From: JASHUC01 sp035606175
GTDB taxonomy: Bacteria > Pseudomonadota > Gammaproteobacteria > Steroidobacterales > Steroidobacteraceae
NCBI GenBank assembly: GCA_035606175.1
Contig: DATNFW010000069.1
Location: 1-64,000, forward strand
Reading direction: 5' to 3'
Length of the DNA stretch: 64,000 nt
Positions 32,360-40,777 of the stretch are shown piece after piece. Position numbers and translations under genes: made by a program. Numbering within the stretch: the stretch's first letter is position 1; each line of letters starts with the position of its first letter. The notes beneath the pieces were generated by a model, which ran no database searches, had not been told where the DNA came from, and saw nothing but the letters and a program-made list of their open reading frames with translations.

Positions 32360-32399
32360 GGCGGCTCCCGCGCGATTCGAGCCGCGCAGCGCACCGCTC

Positions 32400-33329
32400 A
32401 TGCGCATCGTCGTCACGGGAGCCTCCGGGCACTACGGCAGGAGGCTCACGGAGCTGCTCCTTGCGCGGGTCCGCCCGCCGGATCTGATCCTCGTCACCCG
32501 CCGGCCCGAGCGGCTGCAGGCGGCCGCGGACCGCGGCGTCGAGGTCCGCTACGGCGACTTCGACCGTCCCGAACGACTGCCCGAAGCTTTCAAAGGCGGC
32601 GAGCGGCTGCTGCTCATCAGCACGCTCGCCGTAGGTCCTCGCCGCCGCCGGCAGCACCAGGCGGCCATCGAGGCGGCGGCCACCGCCGGTGTGCGGCACA
32701 TCGCCTACACCTCGAGCACCGGCATTCATCCGCGCAGTCCCTCACTTGCGGTGCAGGATCATGTGTTGACCGAGGACGCGATCCGCCGCAGCGGGCTCGC
32801 CTTCACGTTCCTGCGCGATGCGCAGTACGCGGAGGTGATCGCGACGATGCTCGCTCCGCTTGCCGTCGCTTCCGGCAAATGGTCCATGAGCACCGGCAGC
32901 GGCTGCATGGCATTCGTATCCAAGCAGGACTGCGTCGCCTCGGCAGCGGCCGTGCTCACGAGCGACGGTCACGAGGGCGCCGTGTACGAGATCACCGGTC
33001 CCCAGCTCTACACTTTCGCCGATGCGGCAGCGCTCGCCGCGGAAATTTCCGGCCGCTCGATCGCCTATAGCGACATCTCCCACGAGGAGCGCCTCGCGGA
33101 GTTCGACGCCCTCGGCGTGCCTCGCGAGTATGTCGAGGGCATGTTGAATGCCGATGAGACGGGTGTGTGGGGGAGCGAGGAGATGGTCTCGTACGAGCGT
33201 GCGATCCGGCAGGGATACTTCTCGGTGTGCTCGCACCACGTGGAGCTGCTCACGGGACGCCCGGCTAAATCGCTGCGCGAGGTATTCCTCGAGAACCGCG
33301 ACGCGCTGCTCGGTGCAGCGAGAGCATGA
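32400..33329 (+). CDS. NmrA/QorB-like NAD(P)-binding oxidoreductase
   Basis: 309 aa atypical short-chain dehydrogenase. N-terminal NAD(P)-binding motif VVTGASGHYGRRLTELLL, basic residues after the second strand (VTRRPERL) suggesting NADPH, GERLLLISTLAVGPRRRRQH and the YTSSTG segment near residue 105, then FTFLRDAQYAEV. It resembles quinone oxidoreductase 2 (QorB) and NmrA-like proteins; the classical SDR Tyr-x3-Lys is not clear, so some relatives act as redox sensors rather than enzymes. The substrate cannot be stated. It is followed 22 bp later by an SGNH hydrolase on the same strand. Confidence 0.82.
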   Translation: MRIVVTGASGHYGRRLTELLLARVRPPDLILVTRRPERLQAAADRGVEVRYGDFDRPERLPEAFKGGERLLLISTLAVGPRRRRQHQAAIEAAATAGVRHIAYTSSTGIHPRSPSLAVQDHVLTEDAIRRSGLAFTFLRDAQYAEVIATMLAPLAVASGKWSMSTGSGCMAFVSKQDCVASAAAVLTSDGHEGAVYEITGPQLYTFADAAALAAEISGRSIAYSDISHEERLAEFDALGVPREYVEGMLNADETGVWGSEEMVSYERAIRQGYFSVCSHHVELLTGRPAKSLREVFLENRDALLGAARA

Positions 33330-33351
33330 GGCCCCACGGCGGGCTCGGGTC

Positions 33352-34608
33352 ATGAGATACGCGTGCCCTGTGCTGCTTTGCGCAGTGCTGTCGAGCTCGA
33401 TGGCGGTCGCCGGTGGCCCCGGCCAAGGTGCCGAGCATTGGATTGCGAGTTGGGCAGCGAGTCCTCACCGCATCATCACCTTCATCCCGAACGGGCCGCT
33501 CACGACCCCGCTCGACCGGCAGACGATTCGTCAGCGCGTTCATTTGAGCGTCGGCGGGGAGCGTGTACGGGTCCGGGTGAGCAACGAGTTCGGATCTGCA
33601 CCGCTTATCATCGGCTCCGCCTCGATCGCACTGCCTGCGCACGAGGCCGCGGTCGAGCCGTCCTCGGTGCATCGCCTGACATTCGGCGGCGCCGGATCGA
33701 CCGTTATTCCCCCGGGTGCGCCCGCGCTCAGCGACCCCGTCGATCTCTCCGTGCCGGACGCGGGGGATCTGGTCGTGAGTCTCTATCTGCCCGAATCGAC
33801 GCGCATCGAGACCATGCACGCGACCGGTGAGCAAACGGGCTACCTCTCGCGGCCCGGCGATTTCACCGGCACGGTGGACATGCCGGTCGCCGCCACTACG
33901 CAGTCACGGCTGTTCCTCTCCGAGGTGGACGTGGCATCGAGCGCCGCCCAGGGGGTCATCGCCGCCTTCGGCGACTCGATCACGGACGGGGCAAACTCGA
34001 CCTCGGGAACGAATCATCGCTGGCCCGATTTCCTGTTCGCCCGACTGCATGCGGCAGCGCACGGCGCCCCGACACCCGCCGTCGTGAACGAGGGCATCTC
34101 GGGCAATCAACTGCTGCGCGACCTGATGGGCGTGAGCGCGCTCGCGCGGTTCGACCGCGACGTGCTCTCCGTTCCGGGCATCCAGCGGGTCATCGTGCTG
34201 ATCGGAATCAACGACATCGGCACGCCGGGCAGTCGCTTCGGCGGGGCCAAGCCGCTTCTCGCCGCATCCGCTGAGCCGACGCTCGCCACGCTCATCGCGG
34301 GCTACCGGCAGCTCATTGCGCGAGCGCACGAGCGGGGCCTCCTCGTACTCGGCGCGACACTCACACCGTGCGAAGGCACCGCGAACGGCTACTACACGCC
34401 GCAGAAGGAGCGGCTCCGGCAGGCCGTGAACCGCTGGATCCGCACCTCAGGTGCATTCGACGGAGTCGTCGATTTCGACGCCGCAACGCGCGATCCGCAC
34501 CACCCCGGCCGCTTGCTCCCGGCAGACGATTCGGGCGATCACCTGCATCCGAACGATGCAGGCTACCGGGCCATGGCCGACGCCATCGATCTGTCCCTGC
34601 TCAGATAA
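33352..34608 (+). CDS. Exported SGNH/GDSL hydrolase
   Basis: 418 aa from the ATG at 33352; a frame open upstream overlaps the oxidoreductase gene and is rejected. Signal peptide about 1-20 (cleavage near AVA/GG). An N-terminal beta-rich domain (about 25-190; WIASWAASPHRI, RQRVHLSVGGERVRVRVSNE) precedes the catalytic domain: block I GDSITDGANS (nucleophile Ser), block III GINDIG, and block V DHLHPNDAGYRAMADAI (Asp-His). This is a secreted esterase or carbohydrate deacetylase of the GDSL_2 type. The WAASP start is typical of this subfamily. The substrate is not determinable from sequence. Confidence 0.9.
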   Translation: MRYACPVLLCAVLSSSMAVAGGPGQGAEHWIASWAASPHRIITFIPNGPLTTPLDRQTIRQRVHLSVGGERVRVRVSNEFGSAPLIIGSASIALPAHEAAVEPSSVHRLTFGGAGSTVIPPGAPALSDPVDLSVPDAGDLVVSLYLPESTRIETMHATGEQTGYLSRPGDFTGTVDMPVAATTQSRLFLSEVDVASSAAQGVIAAFGDSITDGANSTSGTNHRWPDFLFARLHAAAHGAPTPAVVNEGISGNQLLRDLMGVSALARFDRDVLSVPGIQRVIVLIGINDIGTPGSRFGGAKPLLAASAEPTLATLIAGYRQLIARAHERGLLVLGATLTPCEGTANGYYTPQKERLRQAVNRWIRTSGAFDGVVDFDAATRDPHHPGRLLPADDSGDHLHPNDAGYRAMADAIDLSLLR

Positions 34609-34719
34609 CCCGTTCGCCCGGCCGGCGGTCCCCGCCGACAGCGTGTCCGCCTCGCGGCCCACCGCTTCGGTGCTCGATGCCCGATGGACAGCGGAGCGCC
34701 GCAATGGTAACTCGGGGCG

Positions 34720-36885
34720 ATGCACGGCAGCTCCGCCGCCATTTTCCTAGCTCAGATCACGGTTCTGCTGCTCGTCGGACGTCTGCTCGGCGAGCTGATG
34801 CAGCGCGTCGGCCAGCCGGCTGTCATGGGCCAGCTGCTCGCGGGCGTGCTCCTCGGTCCCTCGGTCTTCGGCGCTCTGCTCCCCTCACTCCAGCACCGCC
34901 TCTTTCCCCCGATGGCCGCGCAGCAGGGCATGCTCGAAGGGGTCGCGCAGCTCGGCGTGCTCATGCTGCTGCTCATCACCGGGATGGAGATGGATTTCGG
35001 GCGCGTCAAGAACGCCCGTCGCGCAGCGCTTTTCGCCTCGAGCTGCGGAATCATCGTCCCGTTCGCACTGGGGTTCGCCCTGGGCGAGGTCGTGCCGCAC
35101 TGGCTGATTCCAAGCGAGCACCGGCGCACGATCACGGCGCTGTTCCTCGGCACGGCGCTCGCGATCTCCTCGGTCAAGATCGTCGCAAGCGTTATCCGCG
35201 ATCTCGATTTCATGCGCCGCAACGTCGGCCAGATCATCGTGGCCGCGGCGATCGTGGACGACACGATCGGATGGATCATCCTCTCGATGATCGTGGGCTT
35301 TGCGCGCACCGGCGAGCTGAGCACCGCCGATCTCGCCAAGACGGCGCTCAGCACGGCCGTCTTCCTCATCGTGAGCTTCACCGTCGGTCGGCGCGTCGTG
35401 TACTTCCTCATCCGCTGGACCAACGATCATCTGCTCTCCGAGATGCCGGTCATCACGACCACGCTCGTCGTGATGGGTGTCCTCGGGCTCGTGACCCAGG
35501 GCTTCGGCGTACAGACCGTCCTCGGCGCGTTCGTCGCCGGCATGCTGATCGGTCAGTCGCCCATTCTCACCAAGCACATCGACGAGCAATTGCGCGGCAT
35601 GATCGTCGCGCTTTTCATGCCGGTCTTCTTCGGTCTCGCAGGTCTGTCGGCGGACCTGCGCGTCATCTCGACTCCGATGATGGGGCTCATCACCCTCGCC
35701 TTCATCGTGATTGCGAGCGTCGGCAAATTCGCGGGCGCCTTCGCAGGAGGAGCGCTCGGGGGCCTGAGCAACGCCGAGTCGCTGGCACTCGCCTGCGGGA
35801 TGAATGCCCGAGGCTCGACGGAGGTCATCGTGGCGACGATCGGGCTCGCGGTTGGCGCCCTCGATACGATGCTGTTCACCATGATCGTCGCCATGGCGGT
35901 GGTGACGACGCTGCTCATGCCGCCGATGCTGCGTTGGGCGTTCTCCCGCATTCCGATCGGGGATGACGAGCGCGAGCTGCTCGAGCGCGCCGAGTTCGAG
36001 CAGCGCGGCTTCGTATCGCGCCTGGAGCGGGTGCTCCTCGCGACAGACCAGAGCCCGAGCGCGCGGCTCGCCTCCTATCTCGTGGGCCTCATCACGGCGC
36101 CGCGGGGCATTCCCGTCACGGCGCTTGCGCCCGACCGAGAGGCCGCGGATTTCACCGCAGTCAGGCACTTTCAGGAGGTTCGCGACGCCATGGAGCAGGC
36201 GGCCGTCCGCACTCAGGCGGAAGCCATCGAGGGCGAGGCACCCCCCGAGATCGACCTCATTGCCCGTCAGAGCGTCGAGCCGGCCGAAGACGCCGTCGCG
36301 CGGGAGGGACGTAAGGGCTACGACCTGCTCGTGATCGGCATGGAGCCGCTCTCGAGCGGGGATGCCGGGCTCAGCCCGAAGCTGGCTCGCATCGCCAAGG
36401 GATTCGAGCGCGCAGTATGCCTCGTGAGCGCGCGAGGCCGAGACGCGCAGGACCCGGCAAGCGCGGGGCGGCGCATTCTGCTGCCGGTGATCGGCGAGGG
36501 ATACTCGCGCGATACCGCCGATCTGGCACTCGCACTGGCCCAGACGAGCGGCGCGCGCGTCACGGCGTTGTACGTGGCGACCGCAAGCGCGAGACAGACC
36601 TGGAGACGGCGCCTCTCCCGCTCCTGGAGCCTCGCGGATACGGCGGACATGGTCCTGCGCGATGTGCTCGAGCTCTCGCGCCACTACTCGGCGCAGGTCC
36701 GCACGGCGATCGTGTCCCGTGCGGTGCCGGAGGAAGCGATCCTCGCCGAGCTCGCCTCGGGCGGCCACGATCTGATCGTCATGGGAGTTCTCGGCGTGCG
36801 CCCCGGCGATGCCGCATTCCCCGGGGGGACCTCGGCCGCCCTTCTCGAGCGGGCGCCCTGCTCCATTTTGCTGCTCGCGAGCTGA
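34720..36885 (+). CDS. CPA2 cation:proton antiporter with C-terminal universal-stress-protein domains
   Basis: 721 aa. Residues about 1-400 form a 12-13-helix CPA2 exchanger (GQLLAGVLLGPSVFGALLPS, LLLLITGMEMDFGRVKNARR, IIVAAAIVDDTIGWIILSMI with the paired Asp, VQTVLGAFVAGMLIGQSP, ACGMNARGSTEVIVATIGLA). From about 430 to 721 there are two Usp-like folds (VLLATDQSPSARLASYLVGL... DLLVIGMEP; RRILLPVIGEGYSRDTADLA... DLIVMGVLG with GTSAALLERAPCSILLL). Bacterial members with Usp tails may respond to nucleotide or pH; this is family knowledge. The ribosome site is weak. The gene is not in an evident operon and is followed by a palindrome cluster. Confidence 0.88.
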   Translation: MHGSSAAIFLAQITVLLLVGRLLGELMQRVGQPAVMGQLLAGVLLGPSVFGALLPSLQHRLFPPMAAQQGMLEGVAQLGVLMLLLITGMEMDFGRVKNARRAALFASSCGIIVPFALGFALGEVVPHWLIPSEHRRTITALFLGTALAISSVKIVASVIRDLDFMRRNVGQIIVAAAIVDDTIGWIILSMIVGFARTGELSTADLAKTALSTAVFLIVSFTVGRRVVYFLIRWTNDHLLSEMPVITTTLVVMGVLGLVTQGFGVQTVLGAFVAGMLIGQSPILTKHIDEQLRGMIVALFMPVFFGLAGLSADLRVISTPMMGLITLAFIVIASVGKFAGAFAGGALGGLSNAESLALACGMNARGSTEVIVATIGLAVGALDTMLFTMIVAMAVVTTLLMPPMLRWAFSRIPIGDDERELLERAEFEQRGFVSRLERVLLATDQSPSARLASYLVGLITAPRGIPVTALAPDREAADFTAVRHFQEVRDAMEQAAVRTQAEAIEGEAPPEIDLIARQSVEPAEDAVAREGRKGYDLLVIGMEPLSSGDAGLSPKLARIAKGFERAVCLVSARGRDAQDPASAGRRILLPVIGEGYSRDTADLALALAQTSGARVTALYVATASARQTWRRRLSRSWSLADTADMVLRDVLELSRHYSAQVRTAIVSRAVPEEAILAELASGGHDLIVMGVLGVRPGDAAFPGGTSAALLERAPCSILLLAS

Positions 36886-36890
36886 GGGGA

Positions 36891-37010
36891 GCTCGTCCGC
36901 CGAACGCGCCGCAGGCGGTTCGCGAGCCCGGCGTAGCGGGCAAAAGCCACGCCTTTGCCCGCGGCCGACGCAGTGCTCGTCCGCCGAAAGCGCCGCAGGC
37001 GACTTTCGGC
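36891..37010. repeat. Cluster of REP-like palindromes, two related copies
   Basis: Two similar direct copies sharing gctcgtccgccgaa-N-gcgccgcaggcg, at 36891-36927 and 36975-37010. Each folds back on itself: copy 1 pairs gctcg/cgagc and cgaac/gttcg; copy 2 pairs gccgaaag (36983-36990) with ctttcggc (37003-37010), both around the loop cgccgcaggcg. Between them are two more hairpins: gcccg/cgggc (36926-36941) and gggcaaa/tttgccc (36938-36960). The cluster lies just after the CPA2 antiporter stop and upstream of the peroxiredoxin. It has the form of a REP/BIME element and may also act as a terminator. Confidence 0.65.
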
Positions 37011-37175
37011 CAAATAGATAATAACCGCGCAGCATGTTCATCGAACCGCGACGCATTGGTCCGTTCCCCGGAGCGGTGCTACATTCGACACCCCAAAATC
37101 GAGCCGACCGGCCACCGCCGGCCTCGATAGAACGATTTACGTCCCCCATGGAAGGCAATTTCCAGGAGATCAGAC

Positions 37176-37838
37176 ATGTCACTTCGCATCGGTGATCGCG
37201 CGCCCGACTTCGAGGCCGAGACGACCAAGGGCCCCATCCACTTCCACGATTGGATCGGCAGCTCGTGGTGCGTGCTGTTCTCGCACCCCAAGGACTTCAC
37301 GCCGATCTGCACGACCGAGCTCGGCTACGTCGCGAAGATCCAGCCGGAGTTCGAGAAGCGCAACACCAAGATCATCGGTCTGTCCGTCGATCCGGTCGCC
37401 GACCACGAGCGCTGGAAAGGCGACATCACGAAGGCGACCGGCGCCACGGTGAACTACCCGATGATCGGCGATCACGACCTGAAGGTCGCGAAACTCTACG
37501 AGATGCTTCCGGCGGATGCCGGCACATCGAGCCAGGGTCGCACGGCGGCGAACAATCAGACGGTTCGCAACGTGTTCATCATCGGACCGGACAAGATCAT
37601 CAAGGCCATGCTCATCTATCCGATGAGCGCGGGGCGCAACTTCGACGAGGTGGTGCGCCTGCTCGATGCCCTGCAGCTCACGACGAAGCACAAGGTTGCG
37701 ACGCCGGTCAACTGGAAGCCGGGCGAGGACATCGTCATCTCCCCCGCGGTCTCCGAGGAGGAGGCCCGCAAGCTTTATCCGGACGGCTGGAAGACACTGA
37801 CCCCGTACCTGCGTGTCGCACGCCAGCCACGCGACTGA
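37176..37838 (+). CDS. 1-Cys peroxiredoxin (Prx6 type)
   Basis: 220 aa cytoplasmic peroxidase. The peroxidatic Cys45 lies in FSHPKDFTPICTTELG, and the C-terminal domain is of the Prx6 type (KVATPVNWKPGEDIVISPAV, then LYPDGWKTLTPYLR). Other conserved points are DRAPDFEAETTKG at the start and GRNFDEVVRLLDALQ. It reduces hydrogen and organic peroxides with an external thiol donor. AGGAGA lies 6 bp before the ATG. It is followed by a strong hairpin and then an exporter gene, so it is probably monocistronic. Family length (about 215-225 aa) is matched. Confidence 0.95.
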   Translation: MSLRIGDRAPDFEAETTKGPIHFHDWIGSSWCVLFSHPKDFTPICTTELGYVAKIQPEFEKRNTKIIGLSVDPVADHERWKGDITKATGATVNYPMIGDHDLKVAKLYEMLPADAGTSSQGRTAANNQTVRNVFIIGPDKIIKAMLIYPMSAGRNFDEVVRLLDALQLTTKHKVATPVNWKPGEDIVISPAVSEEEARKLYPDGWKTLTPYLRVARQPRD

Positions 37839-37863
37839 GCCGACAGGCTGGAAACACCGGGCC

Positions 37864-37883
37864 GCCCCCGCACCCGCGGGGGC
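37864..37883 (+). terminator. GC-rich hairpin after the peroxiredoxin gene
   Basis: Perfect 8-bp stem gcccccgc / gcgggggc with a 4-nt loop, 25 bp after the peroxiredoxin stop. There is no downstream T-run, so it is a weak candidate for intrinsic termination. Confidence 0.35.
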
Positions 37884-38013
37884 GCGCCCAACCTCCACCG
37901 CGCCGCATCTGCCTGGCGTTGCCATCGGGCAGGCGCCGCTTTACCCTTTTCAGGACCTATCAGGCCGCGCCTGGCGGCCGTGCCTCCCACCTCGAGCCAG
38001 ATCGGAGAACGAC

Positions 38014-39240
38014 GTGAGCGAGACCGCCGAGCGCCTCGCAGGGACCCGCGCTGCCGGAAAGACCGTGTTCGCGGTCCTGGGCGCCATCAGCTTCTGCCAT
38101 CTGCTCAACGACATGATGCAGTCGCTGCTGCCGGCTATCTACCCGATGCTCAAGCGCTCGTACGCGCTGACGTTCCTCCAGATCGGCGTGCTCACGTTCA
38201 CGTACCAGATCACGGCCTCGCTCCTGCAGCCGATCGTCGGCTCCTATACGGATCGCAAGCCGCGCCCGTATTCGCTCGCGGTCGGCATGGGATTCACGCT
38301 CTGCGGACTGCTGCTGCTCGGCTTGGCCTCGAGCTATCCGGTGCTGCTCGTTGCCGCAGCTCTCGTCGGCACCGGCTCGTCCGTCTTCCACCCCGAGTCC
38401 TCGCGCGTCGCCCGCATGGCCTCGGGCGGGCAGCACGGGCTCGCGCAGTCGGTTTTCCAGGTCGGCGGCAATGTCGGCTCGTCGGTCGGACCACTCCTCG
38501 CGGCGTTCGTGGTGCTGCCGCATGGACAGTCGAGCGTCGCCTGGTTCTCCTGCGCCGCGCTCGTCGGCATCTTCGTTCTCACACAGGTCGGCCACTGGTA
38601 CCGGCACCACGGTATGGCTCTGCTGCCGCCTCGCAAGGCGCGCGGCGGAGCTGCCATCCTCGAGCGCGCGGACCGGCGCTTCGTCGGCGCGATCTCGGTG
38701 CTGCTCGTGCTGATCTTCTCCAAATATTTCTATCTCGCGAGCATCACGAGCTATTACACCTTCTATCTCATCAAGCATTTCGACGTGTCGGTACGGGCCT
38801 CGCAGCTGTACCTGTTCGTTTTTCTCGGCGCGGTCGCGCTCGGCACGATCGTGGGCGGCCCGCTCGGCGACCGCTTCGGCCGCAAATACGTGATCTGGGC
38901 CTCCATTCTCGGGGTCCTCCCGTTCACGCTCGCCCTCCCCCATGCAAACCTCGTGTGGACGGCCATTCTCACCGTCCCGATCGGCCTGATTCTCTCCTCG
39001 GCGTTCCCGGCGATCATCGTTTACGCGCAGGAGTTGATGCCCGGGCGGACGGGCACGATCGCCGGACTGTTCTTCGGATTCGCCTTCGGGATGGGCGGCG
39101 TGGGCGCCGCGGTGCTCGGAATCATTGCGGATCACACGAGCATCGAATTCGTATACAAGATCTGCGCGTTCCTACCTGCGCTCGGTCTACTCGCGGGACT
39201 TCTGCCGAACGTCGAGCGTGAGCACGCGCCGGCACATTGA
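38014..39240 (+). CDS. MFS transporter, fosmidomycin-resistance (Fsr) type
   Basis: 408 aa from the GTG at 38014, preceded by GGAGA at 38004-38008; longer in-frame starts overlap the peroxiredoxin. Twelve hydrophobic segments. The start HLLNDMMQSLLPAIYPMLKR and the stretch VGTGSSVFHPESSRVARMAS are hallmarks of the Fsr subfamily, which exports fosmidomycin and perhaps other small acids in relatives. The MFS A-motif-like GDRFGRKYVIWAS is in the second half. The natural substrate is unknown. It stands alone between the peroxiredoxin and the RND operon, which begins 100 bp downstream. Confidence 0.88.
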   Translation: MSETAERLAGTRAAGKTVFAVLGAISFCHLLNDMMQSLLPAIYPMLKRSYALTFLQIGVLTFTYQITASLLQPIVGSYTDRKPRPYSLAVGMGFTLCGLLLLGLASSYPVLLVAAALVGTGSSVFHPESSRVARMASGGQHGLAQSVFQVGGNVGSSVGPLLAAFVVLPHGQSSVAWFSCAALVGIFVLTQVGHWYRHHGMALLPPRKARGGAAILERADRRFVGAISVLLVLIFSKYFYLASITSYYTFYLIKHFDVSVRASQLYLFVFLGAVALGTIVGGPLGDRFGRKYVIWASILGVLPFTLALPHANLVWTAILTVPIGLILSSAFPAIIVYAQELMPGRTGTIAGLFFGFAFGMGGVGAAVLGIIADHTSIEFVYKICAFLPALGLLAGLLPNVEREHAPAH

Positions 39241-39340
39241 GCGAGTGTGCGGCACCGGGCTCGACCGGATGTCATTAACGGAAGTTAATCATTCGCCCAT
39301 CTCGGCTGAATCCGCCGCCCCTCACCATGCGGGCGATACC

Positions 39341-40777
39341 ATGCCGATTCGTGCACTCGCGCTCGTTCTCGCCCTCGCGCTCGGTATCTCCGCGTGCAGC
39401 CTCGGCCCTGCGTATCGGCGGCCGAACATCGCTGCGCCCCCGGCCTGGCGCACGCCGCCCGCGGCGCATCCGACCGGCGCCCCCTCCGAGCCCTCAGTAT
39501 GGCCGTCCGCGGACTGGTGGAGCGGCTTTCGTTCAGCGGAGCTCGAACGGCTCATCGCAGCAGGCCGGCGCGCCAACGATGACCTCGCGGCGGCCGTGGC
39601 CCGGGTCCGGCAGGCGGACGCCGAGGTAAGGGTTGCGACTGCACCGCTCCTACCCTCACTCGATGCCGGTGCCACCGGAGCGCGCCAGCGAGTGATCAGC
39701 CCCGTTGCCGGCGGAGCGCTCCTCTACAACCAGTTCACGGCCGAGCTTTCCGCAGCTTACGAGCTCGACTTCTGGGGGAAGAACCGCGCCGCGCGCTCGG
39801 CCGCGCTCGCGACGGCGGCCGCGAGCCGCTATGACCGCGAGACCGTCGAGCTCTCTGTGATGGCGAGCATTGCCGATACGTACTTCGCGGTGCTCGAGCT
39901 GCGCGATCGGCTGCACATCGCGCAGGACAATCTCGCAAGCGCCGAGGACATCCTGCAGGGCCTGCAGACCGACGAATCGGTCGGTACGACGACGGCGCTC
40001 GATGTCGCGCAGCAGGCGACGGTCGTGGCCTCCCTCGCCGCCGCCATCCCGCCGCTCGAGCAGCAGGAGCGCCAGTCGACGGATGCGCTCGCCGTTCTCA
40101 TCGGTGCAACTCCGCAGGGCTTCGACGTCGCTGCGAACACGCTCAGCAGCATCTCCGCCCCGCCGCTCGGGGCGGGTCTGCCGTCGGAGCTGCTTGCGCG
40201 GCGCCCCGATGTCGCGCGAGCCGAGGCTCAGCTCGTTGCAGCGAACGCCGATATCCGAGCGGCGCGGGCCGACTTTCTGCCGAGCATCGCGCTCACCGCA
40301 GCGGGCGGGTACGAAAGCCGCGATCTTTCGACTCTGCTCGAGCCCGGCAGCCGCATCTACAGTATCTCGGCCGGCATCACGCAGCCGATCTTTCACGCCG
40401 GCGCGATTCTCGGGCAGTATCGGCTCAGTCAGGCGCGCTTCGACGAGCTGCTCGCGAACTATCACAAGGCGGTGATTTCCGCCTTCGGCAACGCGGAGGA
40501 TGCGCTCGCGGCGGTTCGGGACAGCGCCGAGCAGCTGGCCCGCGAGGACAACGCCGTCGCGAAGGCGCGCAGCGCCTACGAGCTGTCGCAGGAGCAATTC
40601 CATGCGGGCACCGTCAACATTCTCACCGTGCTCAACACCGAGAGCGCGCTTTTCACGGCTCAGGATGCGCTCGCACAGGTGAGGCTCGCGCATCTGCAGG
40701 CGCTCGTCGGCCTGTTCAACGCGCTCGGCGGCGGGTGGGAAAGGGATGAGCAGAGAGTGGCACATGTCGATCGGTAG
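39341..40777 (+). CDS. RND efflux outer-membrane factor (OprM/NodT family lipoprotein)
   Basis: 478 aa from the ATG at 39341, which gives a clean lipoprotein signal (LGISACSLGPAYRRP, Cys about 19); in-frame starts upstream (39269, 39125) add non-signal sequence. Outer membrane efflux protein with two OEP repeats: DWWSGFRSAELERLIAAGRR, ANDDLAAAVARVRQADAEVR, RRPDVARAEAQLVAANADIR, SYELSQEQFHAGTVNILTVL-type helices and YELDFWGKNRAARS. It forms the trimeric exit duct for the MFP and RND proteins encoded directly downstream; the MFP start lies inside its last 32 bp. Confidence 0.93.
   Translation: MPIRALALVLALALGISACSLGPAYRRPNIAAPPAWRTPPAAHPTGAPSEPSVWPSADWWSGFRSAELERLIAAGRRANDDLAAAVARVRQADAEVRVATAPLLPSLDAGATGARQRVISPVAGGALLYNQFTAELSAAYELDFWGKNRAARSAALATAAASRYDRETVELSVMASIADTYFAVLELRDRLHIAQDNLASAEDILQGLQTDESVGTTTALDVAQQATVVASLAAAIPPLEQQERQSTDALAVLIGATPQGFDVAANTLSSISAPPLGAGLPSELLARRPDVARAEAQLVAANADIRAARADFLPSIALTAAGGYESRDLSTLLEPGSRIYSISAGITQPIFHAGAILGQYRLSQARFDELLANYHKAVISAFGNAEDALAAVRDSAEQLAREDNAVAKARSAYELSQEQFHAGTVNILTVLNTESALFTAQDALAQVRLAHLQALVGLFNALGGGWERDEQRVAHVDR

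Noticed and set aside
34885..37182. 765-codon minus-strand frame
   Set aside because: Antisense to the CPA2-Usp antiporter gene; no coherent domain or signal.
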